From Datisca glomerata (Eukaryota; Streptophyta; Magnoliopsida; Cucurbitales; Datiscaceae): a stretch of DNA of 64,000 nt. Every line of letters begins with the position of its first letter. Position 1 is the first letter of the stretch. The stretch lies in assembly GCA_003255025.1 (NCBI GenBank), contig QANY01007891.1, positions 310,001 through 374,000 of the forward strand, in the 5' to 3' direction. Under the pieces are notes generated by a model. That model was given only the letters and a program-made list of their open reading frames with translations, made no database searches and was not told where the DNA came from. A program made the position numbers and the translations under genes. Of the stretch, positions 33,995 to 46,249 are shown piece by piece.

Positions 33995-34770
33995 ATTAGT
34001 AGAACAAGATTTAGAACTCAAGGATTAAGAGGTGTATATGTTAGTTCGATAGTATTTATCTAACTATAGATAGTGCTATATTATAGAGGGACGACACCTA
34101 ATAAATAATATGTCAAAGATAATTACGTCGAATAATATAAAATATAATTCAGTTGATTACAATTTTATAGTGGAATTATATGTAACTCATAATTAATAAA
34201 TTTGATCATGGTTCTTGTCGGCAGAGTTTGTTAATTATTTAGCCACGAGTATTTTTCTCCTTTTGGTTCCCGAGAAGGCTAATAAATTATAGGAACTATC
34301 GTGACCGGTAATTAATAAGCGTGACATGAATACCTAGCAGTCAATCACTCGGTCTCATTTAAATAATGAAGATTATTAATAAAAATTAATTTAATGAGTT
34401 TTAGTTAAAGAGATAATTTTAGGGTAGGCTTGCTCTCAATCTTAGCTTTGGACATTATTTTTAATAGGATGCTTCTATCAGATTAGGTCTAAGCCTTTTG
34501 ACAGCATTAATTGAGAGAAGAGAAAATCCTAGACAAGCTTTCTCTAGCTGAAAATTTGAGAGAAGAAAAGAATGTTCTTTTCTTGAGTGCCATATTCTCA
34601 TTGACGGCCAACGATCCGAAAAATAATGAGGAAGATTGCAAGGTGTCAACGTGAATATTGCACGTTGATTCGTAAATATCGCACATTGGTTCGGTTTGCT
34701 CACCACAATATTTTTGCGGAGTGATGATGGCGGCACATAGGCTTTTGGCGCGTATAACTCTTACAGATAG
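33995..34770. other. Spacer left of copia element W
   Basis: No gene recognised. It was contiguous with 39399 onward before element W inserted; I could not identify what was interrupted. Confidence 0.4.
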
Positions 34771-35003
34771 TGTTAAAGAGGGTTAAGTCTATTGAGTGGA
34801 GTTAGTGGCTTCTTAGTCTTTTACTCATTTTCAGTATTAGCCAGTTAACCATCTTATTATTTATATGCTTTGTTTAGTTTTATGTTTAAGGTTTAATGAG
34901 AAGTATTGTTTCACTTGTGCACTTCTCTTTTCCTTCTCTTGTCATCTTCTTCCTTTTTTATCTATCAAAGATCACTCTCTCCTCTCTTGCTTGTATTTCT
35001 TCA
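34771..35003 (+). repeat. 5' LTR of copia element W
   Basis: 233 bases with a CT-rich 3' half. Followed by the degenerate tRNA-Met primer site TGATATCAGAGCCA (third base changed). Confidence 0.9.
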
Positions 35004-35036
35004 TGATATCAGAGCCATCTTGAAAAACGTTAAAAA

Positions 35037-36230
35037 TGGCAGAGACAACTGAAAATCTCGATGCCAGTGATTCTTAAATTGGTACTCAAACCAATTCTAA
35101 AACATAACCACATATCGTGACTCCATCTTCTTCTACTGCAAACAATGTCTCTCTGCTAAACCCACATTCGATTTCTGTTTCTCTCAAGCCATCCTCACAC
35201 TCACCCATTTTTCTTATGTCCAACATTTGCAACCTCATCTCTATCAGACTTGATTCTAATAACTTCATCCTCTGAAAATATCAAATCACATTTATCTTAA
35301 AGGTTCATTCAGTCTTTGGCCACATTGATGGTTCAACTGAGTGTCCTCCAAGATTTCTCAAGAACAGTAATGAAGATCCCACAACAAACAAGAATCCCAA
35401 CTTCGAGCAGTCAGTTGCTCAAAACCAATCCCAAATGATGTTGATCAATACCACTCTCTCCTCTATGGCATCACCATATGTTGTCGGGTTCAAAACTTCT
35501 AAGGAAGTGCGGGAATCAATAGAGAGGAGATTTTCTTCACTGTCCCAAACCAACACACTAGAACTTAAGTCTGATTTGCAGTCTATCAATAAGAAGCCCT
35601 CAGAAAATATAGATGCCTACATATAGAGGATCAATGAGGTTAAAGATAAGTTTTCAATTGTTCCAGTGAATCTTAATGATGAGGATGTGTTAATCTACAC
35701 TATAAATGGGCTACCAAGTGAGTTCAGTACAGTAAGGACCTCAATACGAACCAGGGCTGGCCTTTGTACTTAGAGGGACTTCATATGCTTCTAAAGTCTG
35801 AAGAGTAGTTTCTTGAGTCCCAGCAGACAAAACAAGAAAGCTTATTCCAGTCAACAACTCTTCTTGCCTCATACTCCGACAAAGGCAATAATAGAGGGAG
35901 AGGGTTCAGAAATTTCAGAGGTAATAATAGAGGGATATTTAACTCAAGAAAAAGTAGTGGAAGGACTCAAAACTGGAATAACACTTAGCTATGCTCGGTT
36001 TTGGGTGCACCACCTTCTTAGCCTTATAAAAGAGCTTCAAACACCACACGAAATGCTCAATTCAACTCACAGCACAGCAAGATTAAGATTCAGTGTCAGA
36101 TATGCAATAAGATGGGGCATAGTGTTGTTCACATGATGAACTTATCCTATCAAAGAAGAGGTCCCTCCTCCAATCTCACAGCCATGATATCCATGTCTTC
36201 ACCTCAACTTTCTGACTCTCAGGTTTGGTT
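35037..36230 (+). pseudogene. Copia W gag remnant
   Basis: ATG at 35037 begins MAETTENLDASDS. Frames include LISIRLDSNNFIL (N-terminal LxxxNFxxW-type region), the UBN2-like block VGFKTSKEVRESIERRFSSLS (35472-35560) followed by LKSDLQSI, and NDEDVLIYTINGLPSEF (35680-35725). A Gly/Arg/Asn-rich tail and a damaged zinc knuckle (around 36070-36140) follow. Many stops. Confidence 0.75.
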
Positions 36231-37330
36231 ATGAGACACAGGTTGTAATACACACCTTACACCAGATTTAAATAATATGCTCTCTTGCTCAGAATATCAT
36301 GAAGATGATAGTGTGGCTATTGGCAATGGTAAGTCCTTGCCTATCTCAAACACAGGCTTAAACACTCTTTCTACTAGTTCTAACAATTTTCCTCTATCTT
36401 AATTTTTCTGTGTACCTAATCTTGCTTCTAACTTACTTTCTATTAAAAAATTCTACATTGATAATGATTGCATGATTGTCTTTGATGCTAATTTCTTCCT
36501 TATTCAGGACAAGGCCACATGATAAATTTTTCACTAGGGACTTAGTGTGAATGGGTTGTACCCTATTCCCACAACTCTATTTAGACCCATAATAGCTTAT
36601 CTGGGCACAAAGATATTTGAATCTTGGCATTGTAGGCTTGAGCATACTTCTAATAGCATAGTTAGGTAGATCTTAGGCAAAGCACATATACCTTGTATCA
36701 CTTATAATAATGAATCTCCTGTTTGTACTAGCTGCATTTCAAATAAAATGACAATACTTCCCTTTAATCTCTCTTAATATGTTTCAAGCTCTCATCTTGA
36801 TCTTATTTGCAGTGATGTTTGGGGACCTTCACCCACTACATCCTTTAATGGTCATATGTATTATGTTATTTTGTTGATGACCTGACTAGATACACCTGGT
36901 TCTTCCCTATAGTCAATAAATCTAATGTTTTCTCTACTTTTCAGAGGTTTAAAACTCTAGTTGAGAACCTCTTCTCAGCCAAGATCAAGACTTTAAGATC
37001 TGATGATGATGGTGAGTACAACAGCCACCAATTTCAATCTTACTTACAAGAAAATAGGATTTTCCATAAGAAGTCTTGTCCCTATACCCCACACCAAAAT
37101 GAACTTACTGAGAGGAAGCATAGACACTTGGTTGAGACTGGTCTCACCTTGCTGCACAATGCTTCTCTTCCACCTAAATTTGGAACTTTGCTTTTACTAC
37201 TGCTACATATCTGATCAATAGAATGCCTAGTGCAACATTACAGCATATGTCTCCTTTTAAGAAATTATTTAGTAAACTTTTTTATTATCATAATTTGAGA
37301 ATTTTTTGTTCTGCTTGTTACCTAACTTAA
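36225..37330 (+). pseudogene. Copia W protease and integrase remnant
   Basis: DTGCNTHLTPDL (36237-36272) corresponds to the copia protease active site (Asp-Thr/Ser-Gly). NLASNLLSIKKF leads to the GAG-pre-integrase block WHCRLEHTS (36627-36652). Integrase: the zinc-binding Cys pair near 36725, a core with LTRYTWFFPIVNKSN (36880-36925), LRSDDDGEYNSHQFQSYL (36985-37050; catalytic Asp region) and YTPHQNELTERKHRHL (37085-37130; catalytic Glu in ERKH). Frame changes and stops throughout. Confidence 0.8.
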
Positions 37331-37699
37331 AACCTTACATGCAAAATAAGTTCCAATCCAAAACAGTGCAATGTGTACTTTTGCACGTACTTTAATTTAG
37401 GGAATTCTATGCATGAGCAAACTTCAAATAGAATTACTGATGTGTCCTCACCTTCCAAAGAGCCTAGTACTCATTGCTCCACTCAAGTGCATACTTAAGC
37501 TACTACTAGTCTGATTTCTACTGATATAGGTAATGATGCAGGTCTTGATTCTAGAAATTTGCTGATATTTCCTCTAGTTTATCTATTGATTTGCCTATAA
37601 GTCCCACTCCATCTCTAAGACATGCTTATAATCCTTTACAGCACAGTAAAGCATCTATACACCCTATGCAAACCAAATCAAAATCTGGTATATAAAAAA

Positions 37700-39150
37700 A
37701 GAAAGCATTTCTTACCTCTACTCACTGTGAGCACATTGAACTCTCTAGCTTTGCCTCTACTTCTAAAATTTCAGATTGGACTCAGGCTATGCAGGAAGAA
37801 TGTAATGCTCTCCTCTCTAAAAACACTTGGACCCTAGTTCCCCTCCCACCTAAAAAAACATGGTGGGTTACAAATGAGTGTATAAACTTACATATCACCC
37901 AAATGGCACCATAGCCAGGTATAAAGTCAGGCTTGTTGCCAAAGGTTATCATCAATAACCTGGCTTGAACTATGGTGAAACCTTAGTCCAGTTATTAAGA
38001 AACTAACTTTCATGATCTTGTTGTCTTTAGCATCGTATTTTGACTGGCCTTTGAGATAACTTGATGTCAAAATGCATTTTTGCGTGAGTTACTGACAAAG
38101 GAGAATTACATGAGTCACCCTCCAGGTTTTGTTGATGCTAACCATCCTAATTATGTTTGTAAGCTTAAAACATCCCTATATGGTTTGAAACAGGCCACTA
38201 GGGCCTATGTTGATGACATAATCATAAGTGTCATTGATAATGCTTATATTGATGAATTTGTGCACACATTGCAAAAAGAGTTTGATATGACAAATCTAGG
38301 ACCTCTAAGGTATGTTTTAGGCTTAAAAATATATAGAAAAAATGCAAGTATCTTTGTTAACCAGCATAAGTATGCCAAAAAATTACTTCTCAAAGCTTGT
38401 ATGATTGAGTACAAACCTTGTTAGTCCTTTTGCTCAACAAAATCTCCTCTTTTATAGTCATGTTGGGTCCCTTTTATCTAATGTCACCTTGTATCGCAGC
38501 CTTATTGGTTCCCTTTAATACCTAACATTTACAAGACCATATATAAGCTTTGTATTGAACCGTGTTTGTCAGTTCATGCACTCCCCCACAATAACCCATT
38601 ATGCTGTTGTAAAAAGGATTCTCAGGTATGTCATTGGTATAATTTATCATGGTCTGCTACTTAACCTGGTTCTCTTCAATTGTAGGCATTTAGTGATGCT
38701 GAATGGATTGGAGACCTTTCAGATAGGAGGTCAACTATAGGTAATGTCATCTTTCTTGGAACAAATGCCATCACCTAGAGTGCAAAAAAACAAGCCACGA
38801 TTACTATATCCTCAACAATGGTAGAATATAAAACTTTGGCCAATACAGTTGCAGAAATTCAGTTGTATCATATAGATACTTCATGATCTTCATGTATTTC
38901 AGCTTAATGTTCTTGTTCTCTGATGTGATAACACATCAGCATTCTCTTTGGCTTCAAACCCTGTCTTCCATGCTCGTACAAAGAATCTTGAAATCGACTA
39001 CCACTTTGCCAGGTAACGTGTAATGAAAAAGCACATTATTATCAAACATGTTCCATCTCTGTTTCAGTTGGCAGACTTGTTCACTAAACCTCTATGCACT
39101 CCTCAATTTTTCTTCCTGAAGGACAAAGCAATCTCCAAGCCTGGGATTAG
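37700..39150 (+). pseudogene. Copia W reverse transcriptase and RNase H remnant
   Basis: WTQAMQEECNALLSKNTWTLVPLP (37776-37850), then a KVRLVAKGYHQ block near 37925. LYGLKQATRA (38178-38208) is joined directly to YVDDIIIS (38206-38229), so roughly 30-40 residues that normally separate these motifs are deleted in frame. RNase H remnants are at 38690-38720 (FSDAEW-like) and 38925-39000 (CDNTSA-like, then HARTKN). The last part before the purine tract retains LADLFTKPL near 39068-39095. Confidence 0.85.
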
Positions 39151-39160
39151 TTTTGGGGGA

Positions 39161-39398
39161 TGTTAAAGAGGGTTAAGTTTGTTGAGTGGAGTTAGTGGCT
39201 TTTTAGTCTTTTACTCATTTTCAGTTAACAGTTAACCATCTTCTTCTTTATATACTTTGTTTAGTTTCCTGTTTAAGGTTTAATGAGAAGTATTCTTTCA
39301 CTCGTGCACTTCTCTCTTTCTCCCTTCCTTCTCCTGTCATCTTCTTCCTTCTTGATCTGTCAAAGATCACTCTCTCCTCTCCTGTTTGTATTTCTACA
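39161..39398 (+). repeat. 3' LTR of copia element W
   Basis: 238 bases, TGTTAAAGAG start and CTACA end. Differs from the 5' LTR by several substitutions and short indels (for example in the CTCTTTC-rich part). Confidence 0.9.
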
Positions 39399-42300
39399 AG
39401 ATCGAGGGATTGGTTCACCCGTATTAAGGATTAAATCTTGACATGGAAAAATCTTATTTCTTAGACTCACGAGTGAGTCAAAGGTATAATCTCTAAATTC
39501 GTTCCTAGTATAGATTAAGTTGCCAACAAATAAACTTTAAGATCGGAACAATTTATGTTGTGATATTTCCTTCAACTCATTCATCACGCCCTCATATGTT
39601 TTCCTACACAAGTAAGAGTAAACTGCTGGCTTTAACATCAGTAGAAATCATTAACATACAAGAAGAATTCAAAGACAAGACCTAGAAGAAAGGGAACCTC
39701 TAAGTCTAAAGCCATCACCATTTGGCCTAACTCCTTTGAGCTAGATTTCTAGTACTTGTTTGACAAAATGATAATAATAAAATTCTTCGATTTGTGTTAA
39801 AAAATTGATTGAATTAATCATATTCATTCTAGTAATTGTGATATGTAAGTTCCAACAACTAACTGAAAGTATGATCCACATTTTAAAACTATATCGTGTC
39901 TCAAGCAGTTTACCTCACAAATTTGTCATCTTGAACCTAAACTAAAAGGTGTCTTCAAGTTAAACGTGTCATGTGCAATCTTATATGCACATATCTGGTA
40001 TCTTATGCAGTTGATGTGCTACTTCACCCTCCAGCGCATGAAAAATCTCAAGTTTGATATCACATATGACATATGGCCCGGTAGATACCATAACGTATCC
40101 AACTGATACTTTATTTAAAAAAATATAAAAAACAAATAATAATATCAAATTTTCTTTTAAAAGATAAAGAAGTTAGTTAAAGATTTTGAATTTTAAACTT
40201 TGGGTAAACAAAATCGGATTAAATCTGATACATTATCTCTAATAATTGATTTATCAACTGAAGATAAACACAGCGTGTCAAATCTGTTTTGAAATAAACA
40301 CAATTTAAAATTTGTTTTGAATCTTAAATTGTTTATCTCACAAATATATACGATGTTGGGTGAATTAAATCTGACTAAATTTGATACGTTATCTCTAGTA
40401 ATTGATTTATCAATTCAAGATAAACACAGTGTCAAATATGCTTTGAAATCAATCTATCACTTAATAATCATGATAAATCCAAGAGAATCATATGATTTTT
40501 GTTCAAAATATCAGATATGGATAAAAAGAAATAAAAGACTCCCACACTAGCTACATAGAGATAGAGATAATAATTTTTTAAATTTTAACAGCTTCGATCC
40601 TCCTTGATCACCTCCCTAATCTAGGAGGATCCCTTGACATTTTTCCCCATGAATATAGATGAAATATTGAGGAGAAGAATCATTTTTGGAGAAGAGAAAA
40701 AAAGAAAAAAAATAGAAAAAAGAGCCACTGCCACTGCTACCACTGGGACCGCTATCCTCAGTCACCTTCCGGTGATACAGAACCACCGATAGATTAATTT
40801 CATTACCAACTACCATCCCTCCAAGTTTCAATCAATTTAGATCAGCGGTGATCCAAATACGATCCCTTAGAGTTTTTGAAAGAAAAACAACGCCAATGGC
40901 GCTGTCATTTTCAGGGACCGTACAACGATTTAGATTAGCGGATACCAAGGTTTGACCTATCAAAATTTTGAAAGAAAACATCACCGTACACCACCACTGT
41001 TACTCCAACGATGCCGCCATCCATTGCTATCCGATGTCCAGTGACACGAAACCTACCATTAGATTCATCTCTCGAACTTCTTTGAAACAGTACCTATTTT
41101 TACTTTAACCATCACCTTTTTTGGCAGAACCCAAGAACGTCATTCATGAATTTATGGTGACATATCTCATCATTTGACGACCATCACATCAGATTTGTTA
41201 GTTGAGATCAACTTGTCTCACTTTGCATACCAATACTTTTTGAGATCCAATCTCATATTATTAACATAACTCGTTCAAAGTACGATATCAGTATCATTTA
41301 TTTAAATTTGTTGTGTATATGTGTATTTTTTCTTATATTAATTGTTATTTCTATGATAGGATTCTAATAGATGTATGATGATTTAAATGCTTTGTTATTG
41401 TCTATAATTTTATCATGTATATTAACATGATTATCATAAGAATGGTTTATTTATTTATTATTATTAACAATTTTTTTACTAAAATATTTCTTTTATAAAA
41501 AATTCCGATGACGGATTTTAGAAATTCTGAGATACCAATTTCTTAAACTAATGAGGTGGGTAATTATTCTTGAGATACTGAGGTAACTCAAACAATATTT
41601 TGTTGGTTTTGAAATAAACATTTCCACAATAGACTTTGGGACTTTTGGCATACCAATTCTAGAACTACTGAAGTAATGGATTATTCTTTGGATACTTTGG
41701 AAAACTCCAATAGATTTAAAAAACGAATTTTTTAATTGTCTTTATACCACTCATTAATGTGACAAAACTTGTTTTAATTTTGATACAAAATAGTGCAATA
41801 TGAGACATGTAAAAATTAGTTTTCTAAAACATTCCCCTAGGACCATTTAAAAAAAGTGTAGCATTTGATAAAAATTTTGGTAATTGTTTTTAAGACAGAT
41901 GTTATAGGGTGTTAATACATTTCTCCACATACAAAAAAATCTTGATCCTACTCTCTTTTCATAGACCACAAATATTTTCTAAATTAGATAACCGATCACA
42001 CTCTAAAATGATTAGTATGAACTCTATAAAAAGCCATTTTCAATCGACGCCGGCACGTTATGATAGGTTCAATAACCACTGAAAAAATTGCCTGCTTCAA
42101 GTCGCGGAAGCACAAGCTTCACGTTTTTGAGCCCAAGCTAAAAGTCCTCTTTAAATTAGAAAGGTTATGTATGCCACCTTTTATGTACACCTCAAGCATC
42201 ATTCATAACCAATATAAGATTTTCAACCGTGTTCTGTTTGATTTTTGTTTTTATTGGATATTTGCCACTTGATATTGAATGAATCAAGTGACTAAGGGCA

Positions 42301-43099
42301 TCAAAAAGGAAATAAAAGGTGGACCAATGGCCTGCACGCAATTTTCAACATAGGAATATAGACTCCCGAATGAAGACAGAAGAATATAATGTTTTTAGGT
42401 TTGACCTAAACTATCAGTAGCATAATTTAGTACTTTTTACTTTCAGTTATTCAATTCTAGGTTTTGTCTTTAAAATTTATCTGGTAATTAGTAGTTATTT
42501 ATCTGATAATTAGTCATTTTAGATCATGCATTTGCATGGAACACTGGGCAAGACACTAGTGTGCGTGTTGATGAATGAGTAAGCATAAATCAAATCAAGC
42601 CACGTCTTTAGCATGTGGAATTTGGTGCACGTTATACTGAAGCTATCATAAAGATTATTTAATTATTTCTTCTTTTTACTTATCATCTAGATTAAAATTT
42701 ATTAGTGTCACGTTATCGTACTTAAAGTGCATTTAAATACTGCAAATACTTCAATTATTTGGATCATCACTTGTGATTATAGTGTGCATATATTTATTAT
42801 CTTTAGAAGACTCTGGTCAGCTTTTGATCAGATAAAATACAGTGTCTAATCGAAACTATGCCCTCTAACTTTCCCATATCCTGGCATGCTTTGACATGCA
42901 GGTGCATAATCTTCAACTTAATATTATTTTGCCTACACGATGGTGGAAGTGATAGATATATTTGGAGACTCTATACACCTTCCGCCATGAGTAGAATAAT
43001 TAACTCATTTTCAAAATCAAATCGAAACCAAATTCTTTTCACAAAAGTCATGTACGTATACATATTTTTTTGAAAGCCAACACAAGGTATCTAAAGATT
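39399..43099. other. AT-rich intergenic region
   Basis: No gene supported. It contains the direct repeat at 40216-40455. A less AT-rich, CAC/CCG-bearing stretch at 40575-41150 shows repeated phrases (TTTAGAT(C/T)AGCGG, TTTTGAAAGAAAA) but no recognisable coding similarity. Confidence 0.5.
40216..40455. repeat. Imperfect direct repeat, about 100 bases x 2
   Basis: 40223-40300 and 40370-40447 share the blocks GATAC(A/G)TTATCTCTA, TAATTGATTTATCAA and AAGATAAACACAG in the same order and spacing. Confidence 0.75.
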
Positions 43100-43313
43100 T
43101 TTAACTTTGACTGAAGTGAAGTCAGAGTTCATAGGTCCTCGGCAATGAGTTACTCGCAAGAGTATGTCGAGTAATTCATGTAGTGATTAAATTTTCTCAA
43201 TCCGAGAGCCCCTAGAATGAAAGTGGACCGGAGTGGAGATTCAAACCCTAGACGGGTTAGTCTGCTACTAGCCCAGTCATTCCTCAACCACTGGGCTAAC
43301 CCTCTTGGGGTTA
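43100..43313 (-). mobile_element. tRNA-derived SINE
   Basis: On the - strand, starting near 43313, the sequence reads GGGTTAGCCCAGTGGTTGAG, containing an RNA polymerase III A box (TTAGCCCAGTGG). About 50 bases later comes a B box, GGTTTGAATCTCC (43249-43237). The tail (GAGCCCCT-type body, CTCGACATACTC block, then AAAG/TTTTAA) ends near 43100. Possible target copies are GATTTTTAACTTT (43096-43108) and GATTGTTTTTACTTTT (43320-43335), imperfect. A box plus B box plus a tRNA-unrelated body is the plan of a plant SINE. Confidence 0.8.
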
Positions 43314-43697
43314 GTTAAGGATTGTTTTTACTTTTGTTGTCTCAGTAGTCTCATCACCATCCATGTAAGCATCATTCACGTGTCGGTAGTGTGAGCTAGC
43401 ATGGCCACCTTGTATGACCACCTCATCATTCAATTACATAAATATTCCCTCATGATTGCTTTCTGATTTCCTTACTAACTAATCCTCTATTAATCTTTCT
43501 TAGCTCTTATTATTACCCTGTAATCGTGCTCTTTGTCTTTGCTCTCATAAAGAGTAGTAGCTTATCATCGATTGTATGGGCTGAATACTTTTAACATTGA
43601 AATCAATAGAGTAGTATGCACCTTCTTCTCTTCTCTTTTATTATCTTTTCTTTCTTGGTATCAGAGTTGCAAAGCCAAAAATGGCATCCCCTAAAAT
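43314..43697 (+). mobile_element. 5' end of copia host element Z: LTR 3' part, primer site, gag start
   Basis: 43314-43655 looks like an LTR (CT-rich end, TTATTACCCTGTAATC block) ending before the primer site TGGTATCAGAGTTGC at 43656-43670. An ATG at 43681 (ATGGCATCCCC) follows 10 bases later. The LTR start is not fixed; the SINE may lie in or next to it. At 43697 element X begins. The continuation of Z lies inverted far away at 56623 (reading leftwards), where MSSQNRDT follows the other target copy of X. Confidence 0.75.
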
Positions 43698-43963
43698 TGT
43701 AAACTAAAAACTCACTTGTAAATTAAAAACTCACTTGAAATATTTAACTTTTTTATTCCTCTAAGTTGTGTTTTTCAATGAACTCAACAAGGCCTTTATA
43801 TAGACTCTACTCTTGCAAAAAAAATTGAAAAATAATTAAATCTATCACCCATTGGCCTTTCATCTACAAAGACTCTTGACATTTTATGTTTCCACTAACT
43901 TCTAAATTGTAACTTCTAATTAAAAAAACCCACTAAAACATAACATTTAATGTTTATTCAACA
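43698..43963 (-). repeat. 3' LTR of copia element X
   Basis: 266 bases; on the - strand it starts TGTTGAATAAAC and ends TTTACA. It matches 56624-56905 closely except for a small duplication there. A purine tract (TGGGGGAG) precedes it at 43973-43966. Confidence 0.92.
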
Positions 43964-44269
43964 AAACTCCCCCATAAACTTAAATGCTTCTACCATCCGT
44001 CATGCCAATCATTTTCTTGCATTTGTCGAGAAGTACTTTCGGTAGCGGTTTTGTGAAGATATCCGCAACTTGATCCTGACTTGCCACATGCACCAATTCC
44101 ACACTTCCTTCCTTCACATGATTTCAGATAAAGTGAAAATGAACGTCAATGTGTTTGCTTCTTTCATGGTTCACTGGATTCTTTGCCAACTCAATTGCTG
44201 ATTTGTTGTCAACTTGAATCACGGTTGCAGCTAGTTGCTTTAGCTCCATCTTGCTCAACAAATTTCTAA

Positions 44270-46249
44270 GTCATATCGTATGACATACACACCAAGATGC
44301 TGCCACATATTCAGCTTCACATGTTGAGAGTGTCACGATAGGTTGCTTCTTTGAAAGCCAAGTAAATACAGTATCTCCCATAAAGAACACATATCCCGAT
44401 GTACTTTTCCTATCATCTATGTCTCCGTACCAATCGCTGTCGGAGTAGCCAACCAACTTGTAATCTTCTGCTTTCGAGTAGAACAACCCGAGTGACACCG
44501 TTCCTTGGATGTACCGTAGGATTCGCTTCACCGCCTTCCAATGTGAATAAACCGACTCCTCCATGAACCGACTTATAATACCGAAACTTAATGAAAGATC
44601 CGGCCTTGTGCATGTGAGATAGCGAAGGCTTCCTACCAAACTCCGGTATCTACTCGCATCGACACGTTCTCCTCCATCGAACTTCGAGAGTTTTGCACCT
44701 GGTTCCATTGGTGTTGATACCGGGTTACAATTTGCCATCTTGTACTTCTTCAAAATCTCTTTTGCATGTCTCCTGTGATACAAAAATACCTGTCTCTACT
44801 TGTCTAACATCCAAACCAAGGAAAAACTTCATCAAGCCCAAATCTGTCATCTCAAATTCCCGTGTCATTGTACCCTTAAACTCTTATATCATCTCATCGA
44901 CATAAAGAGCAACAAATAACACGTTACCTCCATTCTTCTTTGCATAAAGGGCATGCTCGTAGGGACATTGCTTGAACCCGTTCTCCTTGAAATATATATC
45001 GATACGTGTATTCCATGCTCGTGGTGCTTGCTTCAACCCGTAAAGCGCCTTCTTCAATTTTAACACCTTCTTCTCTTCTCCGATTTTCATGAACCTAGGT
45101 GGTTGTTCGATGTAGACATCTTCTTCGAGCACACCATTCAAGAATGCCGACTTGACATCCATTTGAAATATTTGCCATTTGAAGTGAGCAGCTTGTGAAA
45201 TGAGTAATCGGATTGTCTCCATTCTTACAACAAGAGGAAACACCTCGTCATAGTCGATTCCTATCTTTTGCTTGTATCCCTTCGTAACAAGTCTCGCCTT
45301 GTACCGTTCTATCTCACCTTGAGCATTCAAATTTTTCTTGAACACCCACTTCACATAAATAGGCTGACTGCCTTTTGGCAATTCTGCTAGCTCCCATGTG
45401 TTGTTGCGGTCAATCGCCTTAATCTCCTCGTTCATGACAGTTTGCCATTTCTTGTCTCGCACCGCCTCTTCAAAGCTGATATTTTCAGCATCTGCCAAAA
45501 GACATAAGGTGTACCTCATTTGTCGCATCATACAAATCTTGCAAACTTCACATTTTTGGTTGTTGTGGTCCATCTTCATCATCGATAGTTTCAGAGTTTG
45601 TTGGTATACTTGTTGGTGCAATGACTGATGATTCTCCAACGTCGATGATAACCTCCGTCGAATTGTTCCAGTCCCACTCGCTTGCTTCATTTACTCGCAC
45701 ATCATGACTCACCATCATCTTCTTGCTTATCAGGTCGAGTAGCTTGTACCCTTTTGTCTTCTCATTATACCCAATAAAAATATACCTTTTACTTTTGTCT
45801 TCGAGCTTCATTCTTCGTTGATCTGGTACGTGTGCATAAGCCACACTACCGAATACTTTGAGATGAGAAACTGTCGGCTTTTGTCCGCTCCATGCCTCTT
45901 GTGGTGTTTGATCATCTAACTTCACATGTGGACATCGATTTTGTACATAGATGGAACATTGCACGGCTTCTGCCCAGAATTCCTTCGGCATCTTCTTGCT
46001 CTTGAGAATTGATCGAACCATGTCAAGAATAGTCCGGTTCTTCCTCTCGGCCACACCGTTTTGTTGAGGAGAGTATGGTGCGGTTAGAAATCTCCTTATG
46101 CCTTGCTCCTCACAATACTCCATGAAAGCCGTCGAAGTATACTCGCCACCTCTATCGGATCGTACGGCTTTGATGTGTCTACCAGCTGCCTTCTCCACCA
46201 TGACTTTTAAATTTTTGAACACCTCGAATGCCTCGGATTTTTCTTTTAG
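44270..46249 (-). pseudogene. Copia X integrase C-terminal part, reverse transcriptase and RNase H
   Basis: Integrase: SDRGGEYTSTAFMEYC (46164-46115; catalytic Asp) and PYSPQQNGVAERKNRTI (catalytic Glu, about 46080-46030), then KRYIFIGYNEKTKGYKLLD. RT: NNTWELAELPKGSQPIYVKW (about 45405-45345), the motif-A block QMDVKSAFLNG (45172-45140), YGLKQAPRAWN, and ALYVDEMI (44910-44887) in place of the YVDD box, i.e. the second catalytic Asp is Glu, followed by a stop. RNase H: YSDSDWYGDIDDRKSTSGY (about 44448-44392) and LSTCEAEYVAAS. A frameshift near 44275 separates the end (DNKSAIELAKN) of RNase H. Confidence 0.9.

Larger units (their letters stand above)
34771..39398 (+). mobile_element. Ty1/copia retrotransposon W, old, both LTRs present
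   Basis: 5' LTR 34771-35003 and 3' LTR 39161-39398 (both TGTTAAAGAG...; ends TTCA and TACA). The primer site TGATATCAGAGCCA starts at 35004 and the purine tract TTTTGGGGGA lies at 39151-39160. The order gag, protease, integrase, RT, RNase H is that of copia. Flanks AGATA(G) and AGATC(G) look like an imperfect target duplication. Many stops, frameshifts and internal deletions make it a fossil. Confidence 0.92.
43698..46249 (-). mobile_element. 3' half of copia element X (RNase H, RT, integrase C-terminal part, 3' LTR)
   Basis: Reading leftwards from 46252, the frame starts within the integrase (FLKEKSEAFEVFKNLKV) and continues through integrase, RT and RNase H to the purine tract at 43975-43964 and the 3' LTR 43963-43698. 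The missing first half is at 56624-58665 on the opposite strand: same family, same LTR, and the integrase breaks off at the matching residue. The 5-bp flank at this end is AAAAT (43693-43697), matching GAAAT at the other end of X with one difference. Confidence 0.92.

Noticed and set aside
40616..40831. 71-codon Ser/Gly/Phe-rich open frame on the - strand
   Set aside because: Low-complexity composition and no homology signal.
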